Positions 18,092 to 27,055 of a DNA stretch of 64,000 bases are shown piece after piece. The stretch is from Ga0077523 sp038324085 (GTDB lineage: Bacteria > Pseudomonadota > Gammaproteobacteria > Burkholderiales > Ga0077523). Position 1 is the stretch's first letter. Each line of letters opens with the position of its first letter. The position numbers and the translations under genes are program-made. Where the stretch lies: contig JBBQHP010000007.1 in NCBI GenBank assembly GCA_038324085.1, positions 62,001 through 126,000 on the forward strand, read 5' to 3'. The notes under the pieces were generated by a model. The model was not told the DNA's origin, did not search any database, and was given only the letters and a program-made list of their open reading frames with translations.

Positions 18092-18934
18092 ATGGGATTC
18101 TATTTTCGTCCGGCCCGTCTTGACGTCGCGCTCGACGCCTTGCGCGAACGCGCACTCACGATTGTCGCGGGCGGAACCGATTTTTATCCCGCGCATGTCG
18201 GCCGCCCGCTCTGCGAAGACATCATGGACATCACTGCGGTTCCGGAGTTGCGCGGGATCGAAGAGCGCGCGGAGCACTGGCGCTTCGGCGCCGCCACCAC
18301 GTGGAGCGAACTGATCCACGCGTCCCTGCCGCCGCTGTTCGACGGCCTGGTGCTCGCGGCGCGCGAAGTCGGCGGCCACCAGATCCAGAATGCCGGCACG
18401 CTCTGCGGCAATGTGTGCAATGCATCGCCGGCGGCGGACGGCGTGCCCGCCCTGCTCGCGCTCGATGCCCGAGTGGAACTTTGTTCGGCGCGCGGTGTCG
18501 TCATCGTGCCGCTGGAGGATTTCGTCCTGGGCAGTCGCAGCACGCGACGCGCACCGGACCAGCTGGTCACTTCGCTGATCGTGCCGAAGCCCGCAGGTCG
18601 CAGCCTCGGACACTTCCTCAAGCTCGGGTCGCGCAAGTATCTGGTGATCTCGATCGTCATGGCGTCAGCCGTGATCGAAGTGGACGCGGCGAATCGCGTT
18701 GCCAGTGCGCGAGTCGCGGTCGGCGCGTGCTCGCCGGTGGCGCGACGGCTCCCGGCGCTCGAAGCCGCGCTGATCGGCCTCGAGACCGGCGGCAACCTCG
18801 GCAGCGTCGTCGCAGCGGAACACCTGTCGCCTCTGGCCCCGATCGATGACGTGCGCGGCAGCGCGGACTATCGGCGCGACGTCGCGCTCACCGTGCTGCG
18901 CCGCCTGCTCGATGCCATAGGAACGCGTGCATGA
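18092..18934 (+). CDS. molybdenum hydroxylase FAD-binding subunit (CoxM/XdhB type)
   Basis: A 280-residue FAD subunit of the xanthine dehydrogenase family, passing electrons between the Fe-S clusters and NAD+ or another acceptor. FAD-binding signatures include TIVAGGTDFYP near the N-terminus and QIQNAGTLCGNVCNASPAAD, equivalent to the family's IRN-GT-GGN-ASPxxD motif. A CO dehydrogenase flavoprotein C-terminal domain follows (RVAVGACSPVARRLPALE). No strong ribosome-binding site precedes the ATG. Its stop overlaps the start of the next gene by four bases (ATGA), which fixes the two as partners in one enzyme. Confidence 0.9.
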   Translation: MGFYFRPARLDVALDALRERALTIVAGGTDFYPAHVGRPLCEDIMDITAVPELRGIEERAEHWRFGAATTWSELIHASLPPLFDGLVLAAREVGGHQIQNAGTLCGNVCNASPAADGVPALLALDARVELCSARGVVIVPLEDFVLGSRSTRRAPDQLVTSLIVPKPAGRSLGHFLKLGSRKYLVISIVMASAVIEVDAANRVASARVAVGACSPVARRLPALEAALIGLETGGNLGSVVAAEHLSPLAPIDDVRGSADYRRDVALTVLRRLLDAIGTRA

Positions 18935-21678
18935 ACGATCTCGCGGCGGTCACCGTGTTCGTGCTCAACGGTCGCGAGGTCGCGGTGACCTCCCCCGGCA
19001 TTGCGCGACTCGCGGACGTGCTGCGCGACGAACTCGCGCTCACCGGCACCAAGATCGGCTGCAACGCCGGCGATTGCGGCGCCTGCACCGTGCTGCTCGA
19101 CGGGCACCAGGTCTGCGCCTGCCTGACGCCGGTGGGCCAGGTTGCAGGCCGTGCGGTGACCACGGTGGAAGGCCTAGACCGCAATGGCGCGCTGGCGCCG
19201 CTGCAGCGTTCGTTTCACAAGCACATGGGCGCGCAGTGCGGTATCTGTACGCCAGGCATGCTGATGGCCGCGGCCGATCTGCTCGCGCGCGTGCCGCGAC
19301 CGGACGAAGCGCAGGTGCTCGCGGCGCTTGGCGGGGTGCTGTGTCGTTGCACGGGCTACCGCAAGATCATCGATGCCGTTCTCGACGCCGCCAACGACGT
19401 CGCGCTCGTACCGATGCCCGCGACCGGTACCGCGCTCGGCGCGCGCGCGCCCAAGTGGGATGGCGTGGCGAAGCTCACGGGCGCGGAGCGTTTCGGCGCC
19501 GACGTGATTCCGCGCGACGCATTGTGGCTGCGGGTGGTGCGTTCTCCGCATGCACGCGCCCGCTTCGTGCTCGGCGATCTGGAGCCGGTGATGCGCTCCC
19601 ATCCCGGACTCGCGCGCATCCTGACGGCGCGCGACGTGCCCTCGAACGGCTATGGCATCTATCCGGACATCAAGGATCAACCCGTGCTGGCCGAGAGCAT
19701 CGTGCGTTATCGCGGCGAAGCGGTCATCGCGCTGGTCGGCGATCGTGCCACCATCGAATCGATTGCGGACGAGACGCTGCCCATTCGCTACGAGGTCGAA
19801 GCGCCCGTGACCGGTATCGATGCCGCCATGCGCGCCGACGCACCGCTGGTGCACGCGGATCGGCCCGGCAACCTGCTGATCGAGGGCCGCGTGCGGCACG
19901 GCGATCCGCAGGTCGCCTTCGCCGGCTGCGCGGCCATTGCCGAAGGCACCTTCGAGACCAGTCTCGTCGAGCATGCGTACCTGGAACCCGAAGCCGGCTA
20001 TGCACGCCGGATCGGCGATCGAATCGAGATCCACGTCACCACGCAGACGCCGTACATGGATCGCGACGAGGTGGCGCTCGTGATGGGCCTGACGCCGACT
20101 CAGGTCCGCATCGTCCCGACCGCCTGCGGTGGCGGCTTCGGCGGCAAGCTCGATCTGTCGGTGCAGCCGCTGGTCGCGGTCGCGGCCTGGCTGATCGATC
20201 GACCCGTGGCGTGCATCTACACACGCCCGGAAAGCATGATGGCCACGACTAAACGCCATCCGGCGCGAATCCATGCACGTTTCGGCGCGGACGCCCAGGG
20301 ACTGCTGCAGGCGGTGGAGGTCGACGCGCTGGTCAATACCGGTGCCTACGCGAGCTGGGGACCCACGGTCGCGAACCGCGTTCCGGTACATGCAATGGGG
20401 CCCTACTTCGTTGCGCACGTCCATACCCGGGGCCGGGCGATCCTGACCAACGAGCCCGTGGCCGGTGCCTTTCGCGGGTTCGGCGTGCCCCAGGCAGCGA
20501 TCGCGCACGAGACCATGATGGACGACCTCGCGGAACGCCTGCACATCGATCGTCTCGAGATCCGGCGCCGCAATGCGCTGCGGGTCGGACACGTCACCGC
20601 GACCGGCCAGAAGCTCGAGGCGAGTTGCGGACTGGTTGCATGTCTCGATGCGCTGGCTCCGCATTGGACGCAAGCGATGCGTGCAGCCGGGCACCACAAT
20701 GTCGCCCAGGCGCACACCCGGCGCGGCGTGGGCATCGGCTGCATGTGGTACGGCATCGGCAATACGGCGATGTCGAATCCGTCCAGCATGCGCGTGGCCG
20801 TGATGCGCGACGGCACGATCACTTTCTACAACGGCTGTGCCGACATCGGGCAGGGTACCAGCACCACTATGCTCCAGGTCGTGGCCGACGCCGTCGGATT
20901 GCCGATGGCGATCTTTCGCACGGTGACGAGCGACACCGACCTGACGCTCGATGCCGGCAAGTCATCCGCGTCGCGACAGGCGTTCGTGTCGGGCAAGGCC
21001 GCCGAACTGGCGGGCCGCGCGTTGCGCGCGAACGTACTCGCGGCAGCGGGTGCCACCGAACCTGCAACCATCGACTTGTCGAACGGACGACTGACTGTCC
21101 GCGACGCCCGCGACCGGCACGTCGTCGATTTGTCGCTACTCGCGCCGGACGCACAGGGTCACGTGCTGGTCGGAACCGGGCGCTTCGACCCGCCGACGAC
21201 GCCGCTCGATGCGGATGGCCAGGGCATCCCGTACGCGACCTACGGCTTCGCGGCCCAGCTGGCCGAGGTGGAAGTCGACATCGAACTCGGCACGACCCGG
21301 GTGCTGCGCGTGGTCGCGGCCCACGACGTCGGCCGTGCGCTCAATCCGCAACAGGTCGAAGGTCAGATCCACGGCGGCATCGCGCAAGGCCTCGGACTCG
21401 CATTGATGGAGGAATACATCGCCGGCCGGACCGAGAATCTGCACGACTACCTGATCCCGTCGATCGGCGATGTGCCGCCGATCGAGACCATTCTGATCGA
21501 AGACCGCGAACCGCTCGGACCCGGCGGCGCCAAGGGCGTCGGCGAGCCGGCGTTGATCCCGACGCCGCCCGCGATTCTGGGCGCGATCCGCCATGCGACG
21601 GGCATACGCAGCACCTTCGTGCCGGTGCTGCCGCATCGCTTGCGAGCCGCCTTGACGAAAGCCGGCCGTCCGGACTGA
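18931..21678 (+). CDS. molybdenum hydroxylase, fused [2Fe-2S] and molybdopterin subunit
   Basis: A 915-residue fusion of two normally separate subunits of a xanthine dehydrogenase-family hydroxylase. Residues 1-165 carry two [2Fe-2S] clusters: GCNAGDCGACTVLLDG (Cys44, Cys49, Cys52) with Cys64, then AQCGICTPGM and CRCTGYRKI. The rest is the Mo-cofactor domain, with GGGFGGKLDLS, AGAFRGFGVPQ, GCADIGQGTSTTMLQVVADA and GPGGAKGVGEPAL, where Glu872 is the expected catalytic base. Such enzymes hydroxylate purines, nicotinate, isoquinoline and other N-heterocycles or aldehydes. The 6-hydroxynicotinate reductase-like gene 3 kb downstream suggests an N-heterocycle. Substrate is inferred only. Confidence 0.9.
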   Translation: MNDLAAVTVFVLNGREVAVTSPGIARLADVLRDELALTGTKIGCNAGDCGACTVLLDGHQVCACLTPVGQVAGRAVTTVEGLDRNGALAPLQRSFHKHMGAQCGICTPGMLMAAADLLARVPRPDEAQVLAALGGVLCRCTGYRKIIDAVLDAANDVALVPMPATGTALGARAPKWDGVAKLTGAERFGADVIPRDALWLRVVRSPHARARFVLGDLEPVMRSHPGLARILTARDVPSNGYGIYPDIKDQPVLAESIVRYRGEAVIALVGDRATIESIADETLPIRYEVEAPVTGIDAAMRADAPLVHADRPGNLLIEGRVRHGDPQVAFAGCAAIAEGTFETSLVEHAYLEPEAGYARRIGDRIEIHVTTQTPYMDRDEVALVMGLTPTQVRIVPTACGGGFGGKLDLSVQPLVAVAAWLIDRPVACIYTRPESMMATTKRHPARIHARFGADAQGLLQAVEVDALVNTGAYASWGPTVANRVPVHAMGPYFVAHVHTRGRAILTNEPVAGAFRGFGVPQAAIAHETMMDDLAERLHIDRLEIRRRNALRVGHVTATGQKLEASCGLVACLDALAPHWTQAMRAAGHHNVAQAHTRRGVGIGCMWYGIGNTAMSNPSSMRVAVMRDGTITFYNGCADIGQGTSTTMLQVVADAVGLPMAIFRTVTSDTDLTLDAGKSSASRQAFVSGKAAELAGRALRANVLAAAGATEPATIDLSNGRLTVRDARDRHVVDLSLLAPDAQGHVLVGTGRFDPPTTPLDADGQGIPYATYGFAAQLAEVEVDIELGTTRVLRVVAAHDVGRALNPQQVEGQIHGGIAQGLGLALMEEYIAGRTENLHDYLIPSIGDVPPIETILIEDREPLGPGGAKGVGEPALIPTPPAILGAIRHATGIRSTFVPVLPHRLRAALTKAGRPD

Positions 21679-21702
21679 AGCGCCGGCGCACCGCCGCCGA
21701 GG

Positions 21703-22383
21703 CTAGGCGTTGTCGGTCTCGCCGTAGACGAGTATCGACAGGAAGCGGATCGGTACCGTAACGAGGCGTTCCGGCCCGTGCGGAACATCGCCGGGGAACG
21801 TCAGCGAGTCGCCCGGCAGCAGCGTGTAGGTGGTCTGGCCGTGCCGGTATTCGAGCTCGCCCTCCAGCATGTAGATGAATTCCGTGCCGATGTGCTCGAA
21901 GCTCTGGAAGATCTCGCTACTGTCGTCCATGGTGATCAGGAACGGCTCGAAGGTCTTGCGCGGTACCTTGTCGTAGGCCAGCAGCTGGTAGGTATGGCCG
22001 CGCTTCGTGCCACGGCGGACAACGGTCATGCCCGCATTGTTCTTGACGAGCTGGGCGCCGCCCTCCTTGCGCTCGTAGTCGCGAAACAGATGCACCAGTG
22101 ACACGCCCAGCACCTCGGACAGCTTGGCCAGGGTGTCGAGGCTGGCGGACGCCTGTCCGTTCTCGATCTTCGAGAGCATGCCGCGACTGATCGCGACCTC
22201 GCCCGCGACATCGGCGATGGTCAGCTTCTGCTGGACCCGCAGTTGCCGCGCTATGGAACCGATGTGGCGCTCGAGCCGTCCGGCCTCGCGCCGCTTCGGG
22301 GGATCGACCGTTTCCCCGGTCCCGGACGCCGGCGGGCCGGCGGGCCGCTCCGCATCGGGATCGCTGGCGAATTCTTCAGCCAA
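21703..22383 (-). CDS. XRE-family regulator with C-terminal cupin domain
   Basis: A one-component repressor/activator. The N-terminal XRE helix-turn-helix contains LTIADVAGEVAISRGMLSKI, and the C-terminal cupin (GTEFIYMLEGELEYRHG, then LLPGDSLTFPGDVPHGPE) should sense a small ligand. It is a close paralog of the regulator at 23765. The start is uncertain. The only near candidate before the HTH is a TTG at 22383, giving 226 residues; an ATG at 22557 would add a low-complexity extension that does not look coded. Neither has a good ribosome-binding site. It converges on the molybdenum-hydroxylase operon and is a plausible regulator of it. Confidence 0.82.
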   Translation of the reverse strand: MAEEFASDPDAERPAGPPASGTGETVDPPKRREAGRLERHIGSIARQLRVQQKLTIADVAGEVAISRGMLSKIENGQASASLDTLAKLSEVLGVSLVHLFRDYERKEGGAQLVKNNAGMTVVRRGTKRGHTYQLLAYDKVPRKTFEPFLITMDDSSEIFQSFEHIGTEFIYMLEGELEYRHGQTTYTLLPGDSLTFPGDVPHGPERLVTVPIRFLSILVYGETDNA

Positions 22384-22434
22384 GGGGAGGCAGACCCGAC
22401 CGCGACGGATGCTGACGAGGCCCCCGGATACTGG

Positions 22435-22950
22435 TGTTCGGCGTGGCCGAGCACCCAGTCGGGCCGACGACCGCTCGAAGGCGCCGCTGCGTTGCGGGAA
22501 TTCGGCGCACCGGGAACGGCCGCCGTGATCGGTGTGTTCCCGAACCTGCTGCTGCATTTCGCGGACGGCATGCTCGGCACCACCTTGCTAAAGCCGGTCG
22601 GTTTGACCGAGACGGAACAGCAATGCGAGATCGTGCTTGCCGACGCTGCCGACAGCGGCAACGCGGAGCGTCAGGAATCGGCGCTGGCGTGGTACCGCGT
22701 GCTGGCGCTGCGCGGCCAGTCGGCCGCAGAGCAGTTGCAGTCCAGCGTTGCCGGCCAAGGCAATCCTTCGCCGTTCCTGCCGCAAACGACCGACCTGCGC
22801 CCGGCGCCGCACGAGGACCGACCCCTGGCCGCGGCATTCCAGCGGCATTTCCTGGGCCGGATTCTGCAGCGGCACGGATACGTCGAGCGCCCGCTCTATT
22901 CGAGCACCGGCCACGCGCTCAATGCCGGCGTCAATTCCGGAGCGTTCTGA
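22435..22950 (+). pseudogene. unrecognised open stretch, possibly a decayed gene
   Basis: An open frame continues from the antisense side of the XRE gene and reads to a stop at 22950. Its second half looks protein-like (IGVFPNLLLHFADGMLGTT; PVGLTETEQQCEIVLADA; AAFQRHFLGRILQRHGYVE). The pattern is faintly like the C-terminal catalytic domain of Rieske ring-hydroxylating oxygenases, but I see no complete motif. There is no plausible start codon with a ribosome-binding site. A truncated remnant is the simplest reading; a chance open frame in high-GC DNA is the alternative. The Sel1 gene follows 37 bases later. Confidence 0.25.
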
Positions 22951-22987
22951 TGCTCCGGCGATCAACCCTTCCAGACGGAGCCCCGCC

Positions 22988-23665
22988 ATGACCACGACGA
23001 CCGATCGATCCGCAGCCGAAGGCGCCCACGGCGACGCCTTCGCCCACTATCGCGTGGGCGACTACGCCGCCGCCCTGCATGTCTGGCTGCCGCTGGGCGA
23101 GGCGGGCGACACCGACGCCCAGGCCTGGATCGGCACCCTGTACGAGAATGGCCAGGGCGTCGACCAGGACTACGCCGTGGCATTCGAGTGGTACCGCCGA
23201 TCGGCGGACGGCGGCAACGTGCTCGCGCAGAACAACGTCGGTGCCATGTACGCCCAGGGGCGGGGCATCGAGCGGGACGACGCGCAGGCGGCGCTCTGCT
23301 TCGAGCAGGCTGCGACCCGGGGCGATCCGAACGCGATGTTCAACCTGGCCGTGTTCCATGCCAAGGGCCGCGGGGTCGAGACCGACATGGACCAGGCCGT
23401 GTCCTGGTACACGCGCGCCTCGCAGCTCGGCCATGCGCCCTCGCAGGCGCGCCTGGGGTTCTTGTACTGCGGCAACGAAGGTATTGCGAAGGATCGCGTC
23501 AGCGCTTTCGTCTGGCTCTCGCTGGCCGGCAATCATGGTGCGGGGAATGCTCTGAACGCGCTGGAACCGATCGTGCAACAGATGTCCGCCGAAGAAAAGG
23601 AGGCGGCCCAACTGCGCCTCGCCGCGTTCCGTCCGTCGCGCGTGCCGGTGGAATCGCGGGCGTAA
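22988..23665 (+). CDS. Sel1-repeat (TPR-like) protein
   Basis: A 225-residue protein made almost wholly of Sel1-like repeats of about 36 residues. Clear copies include AQAWIGTLYENGQGVDQDYA, AQNNVGAMYAQGRGIERDDA and AMFNLAVFHAKGRGVETDMD, with a last one around LGFLYCGNEGIAKDRVSA. Such repeats are protein-interaction scaffolds. No signal peptide is visible, so it is probably cytoplasmic. An ACGGAG ribosome-binding site precedes the ATG at 22988; the frame is open further back but without coding character. It sits between the two XRE-cupin regulators, and any role with them is unknown. Confidence 0.85.
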   Translation: MTTTTDRSAAEGAHGDAFAHYRVGDYAAALHVWLPLGEAGDTDAQAWIGTLYENGQGVDQDYAVAFEWYRRSADGGNVLAQNNVGAMYAQGRGIERDDAQAALCFEQAATRGDPNAMFNLAVFHAKGRGVETDMDQAVSWYTRASQLGHAPSQARLGFLYCGNEGIAKDRVSAFVWLSLAGNHGAGNALNALEPIVQQMSAEEKEAAQLRLAAFRPSRVPVESRA

Positions 23666-23764
23666 CCAGGGCAGCGCGACGGTGCGGAGGTTTCCGCGCC
23701 GTCGAACCGAGCACCGGCGCCGGGCATCCTCCACGGCGCCAGCCACCAGGGAAAGGAACATCCT

Positions 23765-24397
23765 ATGTCCATCGCTACCAGCGCCACCCGAGCCAGCGGC
23801 GCCATGGGCGTGGCCCAGCCATCCGCGAGCTGGGCTCTCGGCAATGCCATCCGCAAGTTGCGCCACAAGAATCGCCTCACCATCGGCGAGATCGCTGCCC
23901 AGGCTGGTCTGAGCCCGGGCATGCTCTCGAAGATCGAGAACGGTCAGGTCACGATGAGCCTCGAGATGCTCGATCGCGTGGCGGGGGCGCTCGGTTCTCC
24001 GGTGTCGGACCTGCTGCGCGAATATGCCGTACCGGTCGGCGACGCGCAGCTGGTCAAGAGCGGCGAAGGCATGGAGGTGGTCCGCCGTGGCACCAAACAG
24101 GGGCACCGCTACAACCTGCTCGCCTACGACAAGGGGCCGCGACGGCGCTTCGAACCCTTCCTCGTCACCCTTTTCGACGACATCGAAGTCGTGTCCAGTT
24201 TCGAGCATGAGGGCACGGAATTCATCCACGTCCTGTCCGGCCGCATCGAATACCGGCACGGCCAGCAGACCTATGTGCTCGGACCGGGCGATTCCCTGAC
24301 CTTTCGCGGCGACGTGGTGCACGGTCCGGAGCACCTGCTGGAAGCGCCCGTGACGATGCTGTCGATCATCGTCTACGGCGAGGACGATCCGCGCTGA
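23765..24397 (+). CDS. XRE-family regulator with C-terminal cupin domain (paralog)
   Basis: A 210-residue regulator with an XRE helix-turn-helix (LTIGEIAAQAGLSPGMLSKI) and a cupin sensor (GTEFIHVLSGRIEYRHG; LGPGDSLTFRGDVVHGPEHL). It shares long stretches with the minus-strand regulator at 21703, including VVRRGTK, GH-Y-LLAYDK, FEPFL and SFEH-GTEFI, so the two arose by duplication. An AAAGGAA ribosome-binding site supports the ATG. It stands 220 bases before the reductase-like operon and reads in the same direction, which makes it a candidate local regulator. Confidence 0.86.
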   Translation: MSIATSATRASGAMGVAQPSASWALGNAIRKLRHKNRLTIGEIAAQAGLSPGMLSKIENGQVTMSLEMLDRVAGALGSPVSDLLREYAVPVGDAQLVKSGEGMEVVRRGTKQGHRYNLLAYDKGPRRRFEPFLVTLFDDIEVVSSFEHEGTEFIHVLSGRIEYRHGQQTYVLGPGDSLTFRGDVVHGPEHLLEAPVTMLSIIVYGEDDPR

Positions 24398-24617
24398 CTA
24401 CGACGCACGGGCGCTGCTCGCACCGCCGATCGGCGCTGCAGCGGCGCCCGATTCTTCCCGTAGCGACCTGAACCGCCGGGCGAGCAGACTGCGCAGCGGC
24501 GGTGCCCGAGGGTGTCCGCCTGCGCCGCACGTCCGGGTCAGCGCCAGAGATGCCCCCCCGCTCGCGCGATGCGGTCCCGCATCCCGGCACCCCGCCGATG
24601 CGGGCGATATACTCCTG

Positions 24618-26168
24618 ATGCCGATCTCCGCATCGAATCCCGTCCACCAGGAGCGCCCAGCGTTGCGCAGCGACACCACCACCGACTCCGCAGACGCCTT
24701 CGACGAACCGGTCGCTGCCGGCAACGTGCGATGCGATGCCTGTCCGGTGCTGTGCATCATCCGACCCGGCAAGACCGGGGCGTGCGAACGCTATGCGAAC
24801 GTCGAGGGTACGCTCGCGCGGGTCGATCCCCTGGTGATCGCGCAGAGGGTCCAAGCCCGGGGCGGCCCGGTCGTGCGCTTTCTCGATCGCGCCAGCGAAT
24901 GGCGCGGCGAAGCACTCGCCGATGCGCCGGTGTTCGTCACGGCCATCGGCGCGGGCACCACCTATCCGGACTACAAGCCGGCACCGTTCATCGTCGCGAG
25001 CCGTCACGACGGCGTCGACATGGTCACGGTGGTCACCGAGGGCATCTTCAGCTATTGCGGCGTCAAGGTGAAGATCGACACCGACCGGTTTCTCGGCCCC
25101 GCGCAATCGGCAGTGCGCGTCGACGGAGAACAGATCGGCCATGTCACCACCGCAGAATACGGCTCGCAGATGCTGGCACTGGGCGGCGTGCGGCACCTGA
25201 CCGGCGGCACCAAGCGCGAAGGTCGCGTGACCTGCGCGGCGCTCGAGAGCCTGTGCAACCGGGAGGCGGTGGAAGTCGCGATCGACGCCGGCTCGAAGGT
25301 CGTGATCCAGGCGGACGCGGCGCCCGTCGTCGACGGCGAGCGGGAGGTGCGCATGCGCGTGGGTTGCGGCTCGGCCACCATCGGCATGTTCGCGCAGCAA
25401 TGGTTCGGTCACGCCGACGAGGTCATCGTCGTGGACGACCACATCACCGGAGTCCTGTCCGAACACCAGGCCGGGCGTTTCCTGTCGATGCGACCGGCCG
25501 GCATCAAGGTACGCGGCCGCAAATCGACGCCCGGGCGCTATTTCCGGGTGGCCGAACCCGGATCGGGCTGGGGCGGGACCAACGTGAACGATCCGCTCGA
25601 GATCATCGAGCACATCGATCCGGATCTCGCGTGGCCCGGTCTGAGGCTGCTGATGGTCTCCACGACCGGCGAACACGCCGCCTGGTTCCTGCTCGATTCG
25701 CAACTGCGACCGCAACCGGCGCCGCTCCCGTTCACGATCGAACAGGCGGTCGCGCGCATCGCCGACAACTGCGAACCCGCGCTCTGCACCGTGCAGTTCA
25801 TGGGCGGCGCCGGCGGCAGCCTGCGCTCCGGCGTGACCGAGAACCCGGTCCGGCTCACGCAATCGGTGCGCAACGCGCTCACGCGCGTGACCTGCGGCGG
25901 GGCACCGGTGTTCATCTGGCCGGGCGGGGGCATCACGTTGATGGTGGACGTGGCCCGCATGCCGCTGCGCTCTTTCGGTTCGGTACCGACGCCCGCGCTG
26001 GTCGTACCCATCGAATTCACCCTGCGACGCGATCACTATGCGGCGCTGGGCGGACACCTGGACAGCATCGTGCCGCTCGCGGACGTGTTGAACCGCGCGC
26101 ACATTGCACATACCGATTGGCGCCCTGACAATCCCTGGCCCATCGACCCGGGCGGAGCCGCCGGATGA
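24618..26168 (+). CDS. 6-hydroxynicotinate reductase-like iron-sulfur protein
   Basis: A 516-residue protein resembling the family named after Eubacterium barkeri 6-hydroxynicotinate reductase. In that fermentation the enzyme reduces 6-hydroxynicotinate to the tetrahydro-oxo form and carries a covalently bound flavin plus [2Fe-2S] and [4Fe-4S] clusters. Here an N-terminal CX2CX3CX9C motif (Cys39, 42, 46, 56) fits an Fe-S cluster, and more cysteines lie downstream. RSGVTENPVRLTQSVRNAL (Ser404-Thr407) resembles the SGAT-type site where ApbE attaches FMN. The gene overlaps the ApbE-like UPF0280 gene by four bases. The substrate in this organism is unknown; family assignment is from memory of the family and gene order. 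Confidence 0.7.
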   Translation: MPISASNPVHQERPALRSDTTTDSADAFDEPVAAGNVRCDACPVLCIIRPGKTGACERYANVEGTLARVDPLVIAQRVQARGGPVVRFLDRASEWRGEALADAPVFVTAIGAGTTYPDYKPAPFIVASRHDGVDMVTVVTEGIFSYCGVKVKIDTDRFLGPAQSAVRVDGEQIGHVTTAEYGSQMLALGGVRHLTGGTKREGRVTCAALESLCNREAVEVAIDAGSKVVIQADAAPVVDGEREVRMRVGCGSATIGMFAQQWFGHADEVIVVDDHITGVLSEHQAGRFLSMRPAGIKVRGRKSTPGRYFRVAEPGSGWGGTNVNDPLEIIEHIDPDLAWPGLRLLMVSTTGEHAAWFLLDSQLRPQPAPLPFTIEQAVARIADNCEPALCTVQFMGGAGGSLRSGVTENPVRLTQSVRNALTRVTCGGAPVFIWPGGGITLMVDVARMPLRSFGSVPTPALVVPIEFTLRRDHYAALGGHLDSIVPLADVLNRAHIAHTDWRPDNPWPIDPGGAAG

Positions 26169-27055
26169 ACGGCGAGGCGGCGTGCGCCGCGCTGTTGCCG
26201 GACAACCGTCTGCATCTGCAGCACGGACCGATCGATCTCGTGATCGACATCGAGGCGGAAGACGAACGCGAAGTACTGGCCGCGCGCCACCAGGCCATAG
26301 CGCGGTTCGCCGACGTGCTGTCGACGCTCGTGGCGGAATTGCCCGCGCTGCGCACCCGGCTCGGCCTGCGGCCGCCGCCTTTGTCCGGGCCGGTCGCGCG
26401 ACGCATGCTCGCCGCCTGCTGGCCGCATCGGGATGTCTACCTCACGCCGATGGCAGCGGTCGCCGGCGCGGTCGCGGACGAGATCCTTGCCGCGAGCGTG
26501 CGTGATCGGACGCTCCGCAGCGTTGCGGTCAACAACGGCGGTGACATCGCGTTGCACCTCGCTGCCGGTACGACTTTTCGCATCGGGCTGGCAGGCATCG
26601 AGGACGCGCAATTGCACGGCGTCGTCGCGATTCCCGCCGAACATGCGGTGCGGGGGGTCGCCACTTCGGGTTGGCGCGGTCGTTCGCAATCGCTCGGCAT
26701 CGCCGATGCCGTGACAGTGCTCGCGCGCGACGCCGCAAGCGCCGACGTGGCGGCCACGCTTGTCGCGAACGCCGTGAACGTGGATCATCCCGCCGTGCAC
26801 CGGCTGCCGGCCCACGAAGTGCGGGACGATTCCGATCTGGGCGGCCTGCCGGTGACGGTGCAGGTGGACGCCCTGCCGCCCGAAGCGATCGCCATGGCGC
26901 TGGATGCGGGTGCCCGCACTGCGCACCGGCTGCAACGCGACGGCTGGATCCATGCGGCCTGTCTGCGCCTTCAGGGCAGATCGAGCATCGTCGCCGCGCG
27001 CGGCGATCCGATGATGAACACGATACGGCTGCACGATGGAGGGGTACACGCATGA
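26165..27055 (+). CDS. UPF0280 family protein, ApbE-like fold
   Basis: A 296-residue protein of the UPF0280 group, whose function is not established. Two stretches match ApbE (FAD:protein FMN transferase) motifs: VNNGGDIALHL, corresponding to N-x-GGD, and GVATSGWRGRSQSLGIADAV followed by TVLARDAASADVAAT, matching the TSG...DAVTV...DA-AT region. It has no signal peptide and would act in the cytoplasm. It is coupled by ATGA overlaps to the reductase-like gene before it and to the DUF1185 gene after it. Since the known reductase has covalent flavin, attachment of flavin to the upstream protein is an attractive but untested role. Confidence 0.75.
   Translation: MNGEAACAALLPDNRLHLQHGPIDLVIDIEAEDEREVLAARHQAIARFADVLSTLVAELPALRTRLGLRPPPLSGPVARRMLAACWPHRDVYLTPMAAVAGAVADEILAASVRDRTLRSVAVNNGGDIALHLAAGTTFRIGLAGIEDAQLHGVVAIPAEHAVRGVATSGWRGRSQSLGIADAVTVLARDAASADVAATLVANAVNVDHPAVHRLPAHEVRDDSDLGGLPVTVQVDALPPEAIAMALDAGARTAHRLQRDGWIHAACLRLQGRSSIVAARGDPMMNTIRLHDGGVHA

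Noticed and set aside
18931..21678. Annotation as true xanthine dehydrogenase
   Set aside because: The motifs are common to the whole molybdenum hydroxylase family, the subunit fusion is not that of XdhA/XdhB, and no purine pathway gene is near. A substrate name would be a guess.
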